A DNA stretch of 64,000 nt from Gonatopus flavifemur (taxonomy: Eukaryota > Arthropoda > Insecta > Hymenoptera > Dryinidae): contig JAFFJZ010000049.1 in assembly GCA_018340375.1 (NCBI GenBank), positions 434,001 to 498,000 on the forward strand. The letters are read 5' to 3'. The position numbers were made by a program, and so were the translations under genes. Each line of letters opens with the position of its first letter. Positions within the stretch are counted from its first letter, which is position 1. The notes under the pieces are model-generated. The model was not told the DNA's origin. It searched no databases and saw only the letters and a program-made list of their open reading frames with translations. Shown here in pieces: positions 44,451 to 55,061 of the stretch.

Positions 44451-46482
44451 CAGGGTGTGGCATTTAAAGTGTCGCGGGCGTTTCTTCCAAAAATGAAGTG
44501 AGATACGAGAAAATTTTTCGGACAAAAGTTGTAGGGTACCGAGGGGGACATCCGATGGTGGCCTTGGCTTTGACCTCAAATCTCATCTTCAAGGGCATTC
44601 TGAGATCAACTCTTGTTTTTTAAATAGCATCTCATATTTTTTACTGCAGATTTGGATTCTAGGTCAAAAACCAAGAAACTTTTGTCTGAACCATTTTCCT
44701 GAAATCCGCAAAAATGGCGCTTTAATCGATATTGTTCCATTTTGAATCTGACATTCGAATGACTCGAAAACAAAGGGTCTTGCAAAAGAATGTTTCGTAC
44801 AAAAGTTGTCAATACACAACACATTTCAATCGTCTACATCACCACCATTCAGAGCTCACGCGATGTAAACAAACGACGGGGTTCAGTGGAAATTCACGAT
44901 TTTGAAAGTCAGTTTGTCAGTTACATTTGATTATTACTTGGTGTATGACAAATTGAAAATCATGGATATCCAATACACGGTTCCTGAGAAGATCGATATG
45001 ATCTACATTTACGGTAAAGTGCATAAGAACCCCAGACAAGCATATGACTTGTATGCAGAACGATTTCCTGAAAGAACAACGCCATCCATTAGGTATTTTC
45101 AACGCATTACAAAATTATTCTCAGAAACGGCAAGTGTTACAAGGGAAAAATGACATCGAATGAGAACTGTTAGCGGAGAAAATGCGGAAGTTTATGTACT
45201 AGCTGCAGTAGCCAATAATCCACACGTGAGCTCTCGTGAAATTGAACTCCATTCGGGAATTTCTCGAAGAAGTGTTCTTCGAATACTGAAACGTCACAAA
45301 TTCCATCCGTATCACATTTGTTTGCATCAAGACCTTCACGGTGATGATTTCGAAAATCGTGTACAGTTTTGTCGATAGGGTCTAGCGCAAATGCACAATA
45401 ACAACTTCATCAACATATTATTTTCTGATGAGTCGACGTTCACCAATCATGGTCAAGTGAATCGACATAATATGCATTACTGGGCGACAGAAAATCCAAG
45501 ATGGTGACGTCAAGTAGAGCATCAAAGACAATGGGCTGTGAATGTTTGGTGTGGTATTTTCCGATCTCGAGTAATTGGACCGTACTCCATTGCAGATACG
45601 CTAAATCATGAGAAGTACAGACATTTCTTACATCAAGTACTTCCAACATTACTTGAAGACATACCTATTCAGGAACGATTGAATATGTGGTATCAACACG
45701 ATGGTTGTCCATCCCATTATGCAGTCACAGCTCGAGAAATATTGGACAGAGATTATCCTGGACGATGGATAGGACGTCGTGGACCAGTTCATTGGCCTGC
45801 CCGTTCTCCGGATCTTACTTCTCCAGATTTTTTTTTATGGGGATACATAAAAGATACAGTTTATCAACAAGCACCGACTACACCTGAGAATATGCGTCAA
45901 CGAATCATCAATGCATGCGCGAGCATCAATGAAGATATTTTAGCACGAGTTCAGCAACCTTTTGTAAAACGTTTTGAAATGTGTATTGAAGTCGAAGGCC
46001 ATCATTTTGAGCATCTACTGCATTCAAATTATCCAAGTGATGTAGACGATTGAAATGGGTTGTGTTTTGTCTGTTATACCCCATCACCTCCGTTTCAGTT
46101 CAAGGGGTCCCTCTTGGAATCAGACAACTTTTGTCCGAAACATTCTCCTCCAAGACCCTTCGTTTTCGAGTTATTCTAATGTCAGATTCAGTATGGAACA
46201 ATATCGATCAGAGCGCCATCTTTGCGGATTTCAGGAAAATGGTTCAGACAAAAGTTTCTTGGTTTTTGACCTAGAATCCAAATCTGCAGTGAAAAATATG
46301 AGATGCTATTTAAAAAACAAGAGTTGACCTCAGAATGCCCTTGAAGATGAGATTTGAGGTCAAAGCCAAGGCCACCATCGGATGTCCCCCTCGATACCCT
46401 ACAATTTTTGTCCGAAAAATTTTCTCGTATCTCATTTTATTTTTGGAAAAAACGCCCGCGACACTTTAAATGCCCCACCCTG
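44451..46482 (+). mobile_element. DD41D Tc1/mariner-type element with about 380-bp inverted ends
   Basis: 2032 bp, flanked by TA (44449-44450, 46483-46484). Ends CAGGGTGTGGCATTTAAAG and, inverted, CAGGGTGGGGCATTTAAAG. Complementarity of the ends runs about 380 bp inward, past GACATCCGATGGTGGCC, GAATCCAAATCTGCAG-like and GTCTTGCAAAAGAATG. Such long ends are unusual for mariner, which normally has about 30 bp. One transposase gene, inactivated by nonsense codons. Confidence 0.92.
44962..46053 (+). pseudogene. DD41D transposase with three in-frame stops
   Basis: One uninterrupted frame from ATG 44962 to the stop at 46051-46053, broken only by TGA 45151-45153, TAG 45376-45378 and TGA 45505-45507. 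N-terminal helix-turn-helix region (MDIQYTVPEKID, RFPERTTPSIRYF, GISRRSVLRIL); first catalytic Asp in LFSDESTFTNHGQVN; second in WYQHDGCPSHYA; third in ARSPDLTSPDFFLWG. There are 41 residues between the second and third Asp, hence DD41D. All three acids are kept. PGRWIGRRGPVHWP is a hallmark of this group of arthropod transposases. Without the three stops the frame would be whole, so inactivation was by point mutation. Confidence 0.93.
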
Positions 46483-46484
46483 TA

Positions 46485-47344
46485 TATGTAGATATCCTAA
46501 TCAGAAATATAATAATTAATGAACCTTTTGATCACGTATATGTATCCATGGAACGTTCTTGGAAGGAAAAATACTATTTTCAGATCACCCGTTATGTGCA
46601 TAAACACTTCAAATTTAGTGAACATCTGGGTGACAGTTTCAGAAGGAAACTCCTTCGCACAAGGGAAAAACCACTCATCAAAAATTATGACGAGAACAAA
46701 GGTCTGTGTTGTTTCGCTACCTCACTGCAACGCGAACCAACACACACCTTAACCCTATGTAGAAAAAACGTGGCCCACGTGCATTTTCAAGAATGACCAT
46801 TGGTACAAATATAATTCTTCTTATTCAATTAAATATACTTATTTTATTCAAATGATTAGAAGACATACATGCATGTCTATTAGATGTCATCTACAATCAA
46901 TGTTTGGAATGAGGAAATACTATCAAAGCATATTAAAACCTTACATTTTATATTAGAAAGATTTAGTTGGTCAGTTAAATAATCTTATAAATTCGGATTT
47001 CAATTCAAACATTGACTGTAGTTCTTTCATATGATAAACCAAAATCACTGACCTTTTGAAACATTCTGTCAATCATAGACATTATCAACCCTTTCCTTCT
47101 ATACTTCGATAATATTATAAGACTAGAATTATTACAATTTCCCATAAACAATCAGACGAACTACAAGAATATTGGTTAATTTTAATATTTTCAATTTCAA
47201 TATTGTGTTCCTCCTACATCTTTGAAAAATCATGCGTAAGAAGGTACGTGTGAAAAAAATGCTCAAGTGCACAGAAAGAAAGGAAATCTATTTCTTTCTT
47301 TCTCAAATAATAGAACTCCCACTTTAGGTCCACTGTCAGAATAG
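46485..47344. other. No gene recognised; upstream of a predicted promoter
   Basis: Strongly AT-rich. An open frame at 46470-46796 starts inside the terminal repeat and has no recognised domain. The sequence immediately before 47345 would be the upstream region of the small gene described next. Confidence 0.5.
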
Positions 47345-47387
47345 TATATAAGGACCAGAATGCATGACCCCTGACACATTCAGTTCT
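47345..47387 (+). promoter_or_regulatory. Predicted core promoter: TATA box plus initiator
   Basis: TATATAAGG at 47345-47353 is followed about 30 bases later by ATTCAGTTC (47378-47386), which fits the arthropod initiator TCAGTY with a start at A47382. The spacing matches a normal RNA polymerase II core promoter. Prediction from sequence only. Confidence 0.6.
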
Positions 47388-47487
47388 CCAAGTTAAAACC
47401 AAACCATTCTTTCTCCAAATTGATCTTCAACTTGCAACATTCAATTTAAGACTAAAATCAGTTAACTTCGACCACTATTTTTCACCA
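47382..47487 (+). other. Predicted 5' leader exon
   Basis: 106 bases from the initiator to a strong donor (CACCA|GTAAGTATT at 47487/47488). It has no ATG of its own. Its last base, A47487, completes a start codon only after joining to TG at 48636-48637, giving CACC-ATG-TC, a good translation start context. Neighbouring intron: 47488-48635. Confidence 0.5.
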
Positions 47488-47549
47488 GTAAGTATTACTA
47501 ATAACATTGAACCCCAATTCGTGACATCAAAGATCCTGCCTTCCTTTTC

Positions 47550-48457
47550 GAAATACTGTGCATAGCCACTATATTTCAACCTCCTTTGGGATAATGTGCA
47601 TAGTCACTAATCCCAATTCATTTCCCAACTTCTCTTGGTTCCTGTAGAGATACTGTGCTCAGTCGCTATATCTCTATTCCTCTTTAGAGATCATGTGCAA
47701 CAGCCACTAGTCTCTAAAATCCCTAACCAGTTTCTAAACAACTCTAATTTTTCAATTCGAGATAATGTGCAGAGCCACTATATCTCGAATCTTTCCTTAA
47801 TTCATTTTAAATTCTATAGAGATGATGTGCAACAGCCATTAATCTCTAAACTTTTCTAATCTTTCCTGAAAAATTCTAAATTTTCAATTTCAGATAATGT
47901 GCATAGCCGCTATATCTCGGATTTTTCTATAATTCATTTTCCACTCTATAGAGATAATGTGCTACAGTCACTAATCTCTAAAACTTTTCTTATTCTTTCT
48001 AATCCATTCTAATTTTTCAATTCGAGATAATGTGCATAGCCACTATATCTCGAATCTTTCTTTAATTCATTTTTCACCTCTATAGAGATGATGTGCAATA
48101 GCCACTAATCTCTAAAACTTTTCTAATCCTTTCTAATACATTCTAATTTTTCAATTCGAGATGATGTGCATAGCCACCATATCTCGAATCTTTCTTTAAT
48201 TCATTTTTCACCTCTATAGAGATGATGTGCAATAGCCACTTATCTCTCAAAAATTTTCTAATCTCTCCTAATCCATTCTAATTTTTTCAATTCGAGATAA
48301 TGTGCATAGCCACTATATCTCGAATCTATCTTTAATTCATTTTCAACTCTATAGAGATGATGTGCAATAGCCACCAATCTCTAAAACTTTTCTAATCTTT
48401 TCTAATCAATTCTAATTTTCCAATTCGAGATGATGTGCATAGCCACTATATCTCAAA
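47550..48457 (+). ncRNA. Fifteen tandem stem-loops inside the predicted intron
   Basis: Hairpins at 47550, 47586, 47645, 47683, 47755, 47817, 47892, 47949, 48020, 48083, 48154, 48217, 48290, 48352 and 48424. Two types alternate from the fourth on: type A with stem ATTCGAGATA/TATCTCGAAT, type B with TAGAGAT/ATCTCTA. The A-B dimer repeats every 132-136 bp. All keep a loop near TGTGCATAGCCACT, in which GTG and CAC can form an inner stem around CATAGC. Stems change together: GAAAT/ATTTC in the first, GGGAT/ATCCC in the second, GAGAT/ATCTC in later ones; the inner stem varies by G-U-compatible changes (CAC, CGC, CAT). This suggests selection for a folded RNA, or for the DNA palindrome. No known RNA family was recognised; ncRNA is used as the nearest class. 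Confidence 0.6.
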
Positions 48458-48635
48458 TTCTTCTAGAAACATGACATCCTACGTATCCTCACTCGAAAAC
48501 CTGATCCTTTCTCTTTGATATCCGAATAAACAACTAGTTTACTAACTATCATTGTCTAGAAAATACCCCTTTTTTTATCATCACCGTGTGCTTATCAATC
48601 AAACCTTCATTCCAAATTTCCGAATTTGTTTTCAG

Positions 48636-48952
48636 TGTCGCGACCAATTATCAAAATCCTAAAGGAACTTGAAATAGAAAAGAATAGGATCCTCAGGAAA
48701 CAAAAATTAATAAATACCGAGGGGAATAGGTTAAGAAAAAATGTTTTATATAGGACAAAAAAGGATATCGAGAGGCTCACGAGAAAATTCGAGCTCCTCT
48801 TGAAGGAACAGAAGGCGCCCTCTCAGCCTTCCCCAGCCAACGTGTCCGAATTGATAAATCCAATCAATCGAATAAGATTCTTAAAACGTCCGATAGACCA
48901 CAGTTACCCAGGAGGTGTAGAATATGTATTGAGACTAAAAGAGAATTTTTGA
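48636..48952 (+). CDS. Small basic coiled-coil protein, predicted, start made by splicing
   Basis: Acceptor TTTGTTTTCAG at 48625-48635. Joined to the leader exon, the frame reads ATG TCG CGA CCA... for 105 codons to TGA at 48950-48952. The product starts MSRPIIKILKELEIEKNRIL, is strongly charged and likely helical to about residue 62 (KKDIERLTRKFELLLKEQK), then Pro/Ser-rich. No family was recognised. A second frame (48754-49101) overlaps the last 200 bp and looks more protein-like at its end, so the gene may be read by a frame change or an unseen intron, or it may be a frameshifted pseudogene. A polyadenylation signal follows at 49127. Confidence 0.45.
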
Positions 48953-49101
48953 GTTGTGTTAATTGTAAAGATTACGGTCGTTTGTATAGCGAACTAAGTG
49001 AGGCTGAAATAAATAAAGTTAAATTTTCTGTTAATGAAAAGAAAGGAATCCTTTCGATTAAATATTTCGGTGATTCATATAAAAATATATCAGAATTGTA
49101 A
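48754..49101 (+). CDS. Overlapping frame with a Cys-rich zinc-ribbon-like motif
   Basis: Open for 115 codons in the -1 frame relative to the upstream coding frame, from just after a TAG (48751-48753) to TAA 49099-49101, with no ATG. The second half reads PQLPRRCRICIETKREFLSC and then VNCKDYGRLYSELSEAEINK, giving CxxC-x9-CxxC, followed by a compact C-terminus (VKFSVNEKKGILSIKYFGDS). The motif could bind one zinc ion. It may be the true C-terminus of the protein starting at 48636, reached by a -1 shift, a short intron or before a mutation. No family recognised. Confidence 0.4.
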   Translation, partial: DKKGYREAHEKIRAPLEGTEGALSAFPSQRVRIDKSNQSNKILKTSDRPQLPRRCRICIETKREFLSCVNCKDYGRLYSELSEAEINKVKFSVNEKKGILSIKYFGDSYKNISEL

Positions 49102-49126
49102 CCCTTTATATGTATAGTTATCGATA

Positions 49127-49132
49127 AATAAA
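49127..49132 (+). terminator. Polyadenylation signal
   Basis: AATAAA within GATAAATAAATT, 26 bp after the stop of the Cys-rich frame; the natural 3' end of the small gene. Confidence 0.5.
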
Positions 49133-49139
49133 TTAACAT

Positions 49140-50845
49140 TGTATTATACATCCTTGATCTTCATGAATTTAACCTACATCTCACTTTCCATTCCTCTTAG
49201 TCCATGCATAACAAACCCTCTATTTCAGTCAGAAAGGAAATTTTATAAATTTCCATTCTGATTCATGTCAACGGAAAGGTATTTCGTACAGACGGAATCC
49301 CTGGACGTGACAAGGGACAACTTTGTCGCTCTGAGTTTTCCTTAATCGAAGATTCCTCCGACATTTTTCCCTTGGAAACTTGAAAACGCGTGTTCTCAAT
49401 GGAATATGGTCATTGTCGAATATTCATTGGATGATTTGATCTTCCGCCAATTTCAACCCACTAGATGTCTCCGGGAATCATTACTGGAGCTGTATATTGA
49501 ATTTCAAGCCAATCCAATGATTTATAGCTGAATAATCACAAAATATAATTCGAATCCTATTGATTAGAAAGAAATGAAAATTTTCACCTCTTGATTTTTA
49601 TCTCGGAAACTATTGATGAAAGCGAAGAAATTCTATGGGAGAGATGTGTGTTTTGATGAGTTCTATCAGGGTATACATTTTATCTTTCATTTTGACGAAT
49701 TTTTCCTCCTTCGTTATATTGGGTTTCTAGATCAGATGCCGAGACGCGTTTGAGAGCTCGGCAAGTTTTACGACCCGGTGGCTCAATTATACAGGGACGA
49801 AGAAGTGAAAACAAGAAAGAGAGATTTGTAAAATCATGCTCGTGTTACAAATTCGACTGTATCTACCGTTCATTGGGGAATTAAAGCGAACCCTCCAAAT
49901 GGAAAAATCCTAATTTTCCACATGCAATAACATTACAGTAGAAAGTAAATCTACATTCGATGATCGACTGATTTTCAGATGAGGCTAAAAATCAGGAATG
50001 TTACGATTCCAGCCGTAATATGGAATGAAAGAGAGTTAGAGCCGTAATGAATTCAATGAAACATATAAACATTAACATTTACATGAATTGACAGATTGTA
50101 TATAAATATGTGCTGTTAGGACGAAAGCGAGACTCGTTATTTTTGAGTCAAGCTCGTCGCAACTTTGTTTGAATCCAAGGAAAGTTGGGGCGGGGGAAGA
50201 ATTTGTGGGTATATTGGCTCAAGTGGTGAGAGAAGATATAAATAAATAAATTAAAATGCTTATAATACATTTTATCACCTTCTAGAAATGTCAACATAGG
50301 AAAAAAAAATATGTGTTATGTAAAATCCCAAGTTCTCATTTGACGAAAATTTAATATGATGACTATAAATGTACTGGCAATTTACTCGAATATTTCGAAT
50401 AGTATACATGTGGATTTAATAGAAATTCTTGAACGGAATGTTATCGAGAATTCAGAATTCATGAATATCTCCTGAGCATTTTTTGTTTGAGCTCTACAGG
50501 TAAAATTCAATACGACTGTGTTGTGACGGGGAGTTCTGACGGAGGGAATTTAGGGATAGCGATGCAGGAAAAAGAAGCAAGCATGTGGGAGGGAAGATTA
50601 CGATTACTCACCGATCTCGGAGTGGTGTTATATCCCAAAGAGACACGAAATGACTTCGGCGAACTCACAAACAAGTTTTGACTTGGAATGTCACTATTTG
50701 AGGCTTCTAATTTACTCTAAAAATCTTTATTTCTTCATAAAAGAAAACGATTTCCTATCCAGGACAACTGGAAAACAGAGAGAGAGGGAAAATTTTGACA
50801 TGCGCACCACAAAACTATTTCACTCACGAAAACTGAGTCTATCGT
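49140..50845. other. No gene recognised
   Basis: Intergenic or intronic AT-rich sequence. A 64-codon plus-strand frame at 50487-50681 follows an acceptor-like GAGCTCTACAG, but no donor or second exon supports it. Confidence 0.5.
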
Positions 50846-51006
50846 AGTGATGCCAGGAAAGACGGTGTGGACCGAAAAATCAGCCCCTCTACCGTGCACA
50901 CGATGAAACTTTCGTATACATGTGAGTCACACGTATACGAACGTGTCATTGTGTGACCAATGGAGGGGCTGATTTTTCGGTCCGCACTGTTTTTCCTGGC
51001 ATCACT
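50846..51006. mobile_element. 161-bp palindromic MITE
   Basis: AGTGATGCCAGGAAA at the left and its inverse TTTTCCTGGCATCACT at the right; complementarity continues through GGACCGAAAAATCAGCCCCT almost to the centre (CGTATACATGTGAGTCACACGTATACG region). No coding capacity. Confidence 0.85.
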
Positions 51007-51179
51007 GATCTATCGGTTTTCTCTCTATCTCTCTAAGAATAATCCACAAAAACCCCGACATGCCAGAATAGAGTTTCGTGTTCATATCCATTCCGCAAGC
51101 GAAAGGGCCCGGAATTCTCCTATGGAAAAATTCATCCCTTCAAGACTTGGGAAATGGATGTGAGGGGAAAATTTCTTGT

Positions 51180-52110
51180 TCATTCAGACAAGGGGAACAT
51201 AGACTCCTGTTGAAACCTTCTTAGCCGTTGCGGCTCGCGGGCCACCGGAACCCTTCAGAGAGAGAGATGGAACCGCGGACTTACTTTTTTTGAAAAGAAG
51301 GCGCGGATCGCTTCACAGTTGAGCGAAGATTGACTGTAGAGCGTTATCGCGCGACGATCTCGGGGCCTGGAGGGAGTGACAAAAATCATGAAATAGAGAA
51401 GGTGGGAGGTATATTTTCCCTGGCGTGGTCGGCACTTCAATCCAGCGTCGGAATCCGAAGAAATCCGGTATTGGATTTCGGCACCGATGAGTCCCACACG
51501 TGGCTTACCGCTGTCGAGGACAGATTTTTTCTGGCCTCAACATCGACAATGCACGTGTGTGGCCGGCTGAGAACAATATATGGTATCCATAACGAAGGTT
51601 GAAATATTATTTCAAAGTTGGGTGTTATCGTAAGGATGGACTATGGGAAATTCTAGAAAACCCTCCCCGAGACCGCTCCTCGACAACCCTGTTACAAAGA
51701 AGGTGTCGAAAGAACAGGATGAGGAAAACAGAAACAATAGAGGCATAGTACACCCGTAACGCGTGCAAAGAAGAGTCGCACGCCCACACGGATAATCGTG
51801 TATGCGTGAGACTCCAAGCCGCAACACGTAGGAGTGTGAGAGTAAAGAAAAATGAAGAAGAAAATTTCTCCACCTCGTACGCGTGTATAACTCCAGCGCA
51901 CTTATACGTGCACTTAAGCAACGCCACGATTTAGAGAAGAAAGGTAGGTAAAAGAAGAAGAAGGAGAAAGGGTGGGAGGGAGAAAAGAAGAAAGGGAGAA
52001 GAGGAATGGGTGGAGGGTTACGAAAAGGGTCCAGGCGACAGGGCGCACAGAAGTCACGCGATCCGCCCCGCGACATCGCACCCGAGGATGCAACGTAGAG
52101 GGGTGAAGAA
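51180..52110. other. CpG-rich stretch, possible promoter or first exon of a host gene
   Basis: Clearly higher in G+C and in CpG than the rest of the window (for example TTATCGCGCGACGATCTCGG, GATCCGCCCCGCGACATCGC). Long open frames on both strands result from the composition and have no domain. Its position 1.7 kb upstream of two host exons on the plus strand would suit a 5' region, but this is inference. Confidence 0.4.
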
Positions 52111-52462
52111 TTGCGGAACGTGTCAGTGCATGTAATTGATTACAGTTTCAATCCAATCAAATTATTTCAGGTTTTTCATTCGTTATCGAAGGTGCCTAAC
52201 AAATTCAGTAACAATTTGTGATACCAACTCCGTAAAAGCTTGTTATTGGATTTCCCGCACTGTTAATGGATTCTCCATTTCGACACTTCCACTTCAACAT
52301 TACAGCACGAATTGGAATTAATTAAAACTTTCGGGGGTATTCACATTTGCACTCATTCTCAGCTCCCGGAAAACGTTTTCCAAATTTATCCCTCACTTCA
52401 CACTACATATGCTATAAAATTATATTATTATGAAATGATTTATCACGTCCATCGATCGAAAT

Positions 52463-52540
52463 GGTATCATGGCGAAGTGGTTAAACGCGAAGGACTGGGA
52501 CGGGTCATCACAGTAACAACGTGGGTTCGAATTTCTCGAT
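52463..52540 (+). repeat. tRNA-like sequence, pseudogene or SINE head
   Basis: TGGCGAAGTGG (52470-52480) is a perfect polymerase III A-box and D-arm motif, followed by TTAAACGCGAAGGACTGG, and GGGTTCGAATT (52523-52533) matches the B-box and T-loop except for its last two bases. The layout resembles a Ser/Leu-type tRNA, but the acceptor and T stems do not pair well, so it is not a functional tRNA gene. Confidence 0.5.
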
Positions 52541-52544
52541 GAGA

Positions 52545-53766
52545 GTTGGAGATGTTTAATCTTCAAAAACTACGATCACGATATAATTGAACAGTCAACA
52601 AGTGAAGTGAATGAATCCACACAACATGGACATTTTTTTTTCCTTCGCAGAAACAGAAACATATTTCTCATCTTCGATGGGTAACGCCATGTTGAGTAGA
52701 ACAAAACCAAAAACAATGGACGAACCCATTTATCAGGAACAATTCGCTCTGAGTTTCAGTTCAGAATCAGTTTGAATTTCAGTTGAATAGAGATCAATGT
52801 GAGCTGTATTCTTGTTTGAGTTTGAGAAGGTTTTCTAGTGGCTGACTTTGAGTCAACCGAGTCTTCTTCTGGATGCATCTTGAATTCAGCTCATATTTTA
52901 ACTGAGATCAAGTTTTTTTACCGTGATGTACATGTGATTTTCCACATCTCCCTTCCAAGTACTACATAAATTCTGATGGAATGCAATTATGAATCTCTCA
53001 CGATGATCATCAAATCACCTTCCGTTAGATTATGGAATTTTTATATATAAATAGGACAGTAACCACTCATAGCTCGAATTCAATCATCTGTGTCTTGTAT
53101 AATAGCTCATAGGGTGTGGGTAGATGATAAACCACGAAATTTTGATAGGTAGGATTTGTGACGCTCCAGCAATCAAAACATGGATTCTAAATCATCAATT
53201 GTCAAGATTGAGAAGTTATGATTTTTTATATAAACAACCCGTCTCTTTCCAAATTCACATAATTCATCACGAATTTTTCTGAGTCTCAGAAGCATACAAT
53301 TTCCACTCAAATTTATGTGAGGACATTGTTATGATTCTCGAATTATCCATGAATTTTTTGGTTATTGTGGACGGAGAGAAAATTCATGCGTTTCCAGCAT
53401 AAATTACACCATACGTCTGAAGTAAGTGAACTATCGAGCATTAGATGTATGAATTCATGCTTTTCAAGTATACTATTATGCATCAAAACCATGAAGCAAG
53501 AGCGTTGCTCGCATAGACTGTGTACTGTCTGAGTATGCATACATACGAATCCTAAATGTATGAATTTTCATACACAGAACGTATGGATTTTCTCTCCGTG
53601 TAGAATTGAGGATCTGGAGGATACAGCTGTTTCGGAGATAAGGGGCCAACACCTGGTGTTTACTCAACTGTTAAGAAAATGATTATGTTCACAAAAGATT
53701 AGACGTTAAATTTTTCTCACAAGGTAAAAATATATCATTATAACCAATCAAACGAATGGTTTGTAG
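52545..53766. other. No gene recognised; probable intron or upstream region
   Basis: AT-rich, no domain-bearing open frame. It ends at the acceptor TTTGTAG of the exon at 53767. Confidence 0.5.
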
Positions 53767-54034
53767 GGACTTACTGCAAATATCCTGATGACTTCGTGCC
53801 AAGGAAGAGAAATTCTGTGGATCTCAGATTACTGGAAGAGATCGGGCTCATAACAATAAACCCTACCAAAACATCTCCAGGAGATTTCCGAGAAATTTCA
53901 TCACCTAATTTCCGTAAAATGTCATTCGATCGAATTGGTGGTGAACGAAGAATCGACAGAACAATGATGATGAGTCAACGAAAAGCTAGTCTGGAATTCA
54001 GGAAAAGCCCTGATTTTCGAAGATATGATTACAG
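53767..54034 (+). CDS. Internal exon of an unidentified host gene
   Basis: Bounded by ACGAATGGTTTGTAG and the donor ACAG|GTACGTTTTTT. The frame is open across all 268 bases (phase: two bases, 88 codons, two bases): TYCKYPDDFVPRKRNSVDLR, then LLEEIGLITINPTKTSPGDF, FRKMSFDRIGGERRIDRTMM, ending RKSPDFRRYDYR. It is basic and Ser/Arg-rich, probably part of a disordered region with several possible phosphorylation sites (RKASLEF, RKMSFD). Codon use and composition differ from the transposon relics. No family recognised. The next exon follows after a 72-bp intron in matching phase. Confidence 0.6.
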
Positions 54035-54106
54035 GTACGTTTTTTCCAATTCTGCATAAAAATTCAAAAGTTCTCGATATACTCCGAACAAATAATTCGT
54101 TAGCAG

Positions 54107-54179
54107 GGATAGATCATCAGTGATATACGTTCCAACTGAATTTGTTGAGAGTTGGAAGTTTCATTGGAATAACCTGTTG
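54107..54179 (+). CDS. Next exon of the same host gene, 3' limit uncertain
   Basis: Acceptor ATTCGTTAGCAG at 54095-54106. The first G completes the split AGG codon left by the previous exon; the frame then reads DRSSVIYVPTEFVESWKF. A possible donor CTGTTG|GTGAATTCC lies at 54179/54180. The frame also stays open to 54428, so the exon may be longer or terminal. The 72-bp intron 54035-54106 is of a size common in insects. Confidence 0.5.
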
Positions 54180-54856
54180 GTGAATTCCTGGAAGTTCGTA
54201 GGTGCGCTGATGGATCCAAGAGAAATGAATATCAAAATTAGAGTATTCCTCTCACTCTTATGCAGCTCCTCCTCTGATAAATGGTATCAAAAGTATTTCT
54301 CTCCATTTGAGAGGATTAGTATTTGTGGTGAGAGAATTCTCATTTGTTCGATTTTCATATGTTCAAAATACTCCGAGGGGCTGTTCACTGGGAGTCAACA
54401 GAAACGACAACTCAATGACTTCATATGATTTCACGTGATTTCTCATTGACGAGTCTCAACAGTACGGGAATGAAGTGATTCTCTAATAGCGTAGTTCATT
54501 CTAGCGAATGCACACTGCATGTGCTGATTCCCGCTGACTCGCATTGAGTCGCACTGGCTCCCATTGACTCGCGTTGATTCTCTGTAAGTCTTTCATACAC
54601 TTCCTACTGACTCACGATGATTCAGGTTGATTCCCGCGTATTTCTTTCGCTGTGAATAATTTTTCGTATTTATTAACATGATTGATATTTACGAATATGT
54701 ATTCAATTAATAAATGGTGACGTAGAGTCTTATCAACTTCCGCAGAATTGCAAAAACATGAGGACCTCATGGACGCAAATTACATGAGAGAGATCCATGA
54801 TATATCATATCACCGACAATGAAACAAGATCTGAACAATACCATTTACGGATCAAT
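54180..54856. other. No further exon identified
   Basis: Includes a CTCGCATTGAGTCGCACTGGC-type degenerate repeat of GACTC words around 54520-54640. Nothing else supported. Confidence 0.45.
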
Positions 54857-55061
54857 TTAAGGGGTAATATCATTTTGTGGGCGGAAAAATTGACGTTATT
54901 TTCAGAGTGTTGCCATGAAGTCAAAAAGAATGATAAATGTATAAGGTTTTTTTGCATATAAAATTACTAGTCTTTGGGTACAGAAAACACTGTTTATTCA
55001 AGTTTTGTAAACCAAAATGGTGGCACGGTAGTGAGGTCAAAAAAACATTTTTTTTCCTCAT

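Noticed and set aside
47550..48457. CRISPR-like reading of the hairpin array
   Set aside because: The genome is eukaryotic, units are about 67 bp with similar spacers, and there are no cas genes.
50487..50681. 64-codon frame after an acceptor-like GAGCTCTACAG
   Set aside because: No donor, no neighbouring exon in phase, no recognisable domain.
51612..52076. 154-codon minus-strand frame
   Set aside because: Its length reflects the CpG- and purine-rich composition; the product is a Phe/Ser/Leu run without a domain, and several frames overlap there.
52463..52540. Functional tRNA gene
   Set aside because: Acceptor and T stems do not pair and the B-box ends in TT instead of CC.
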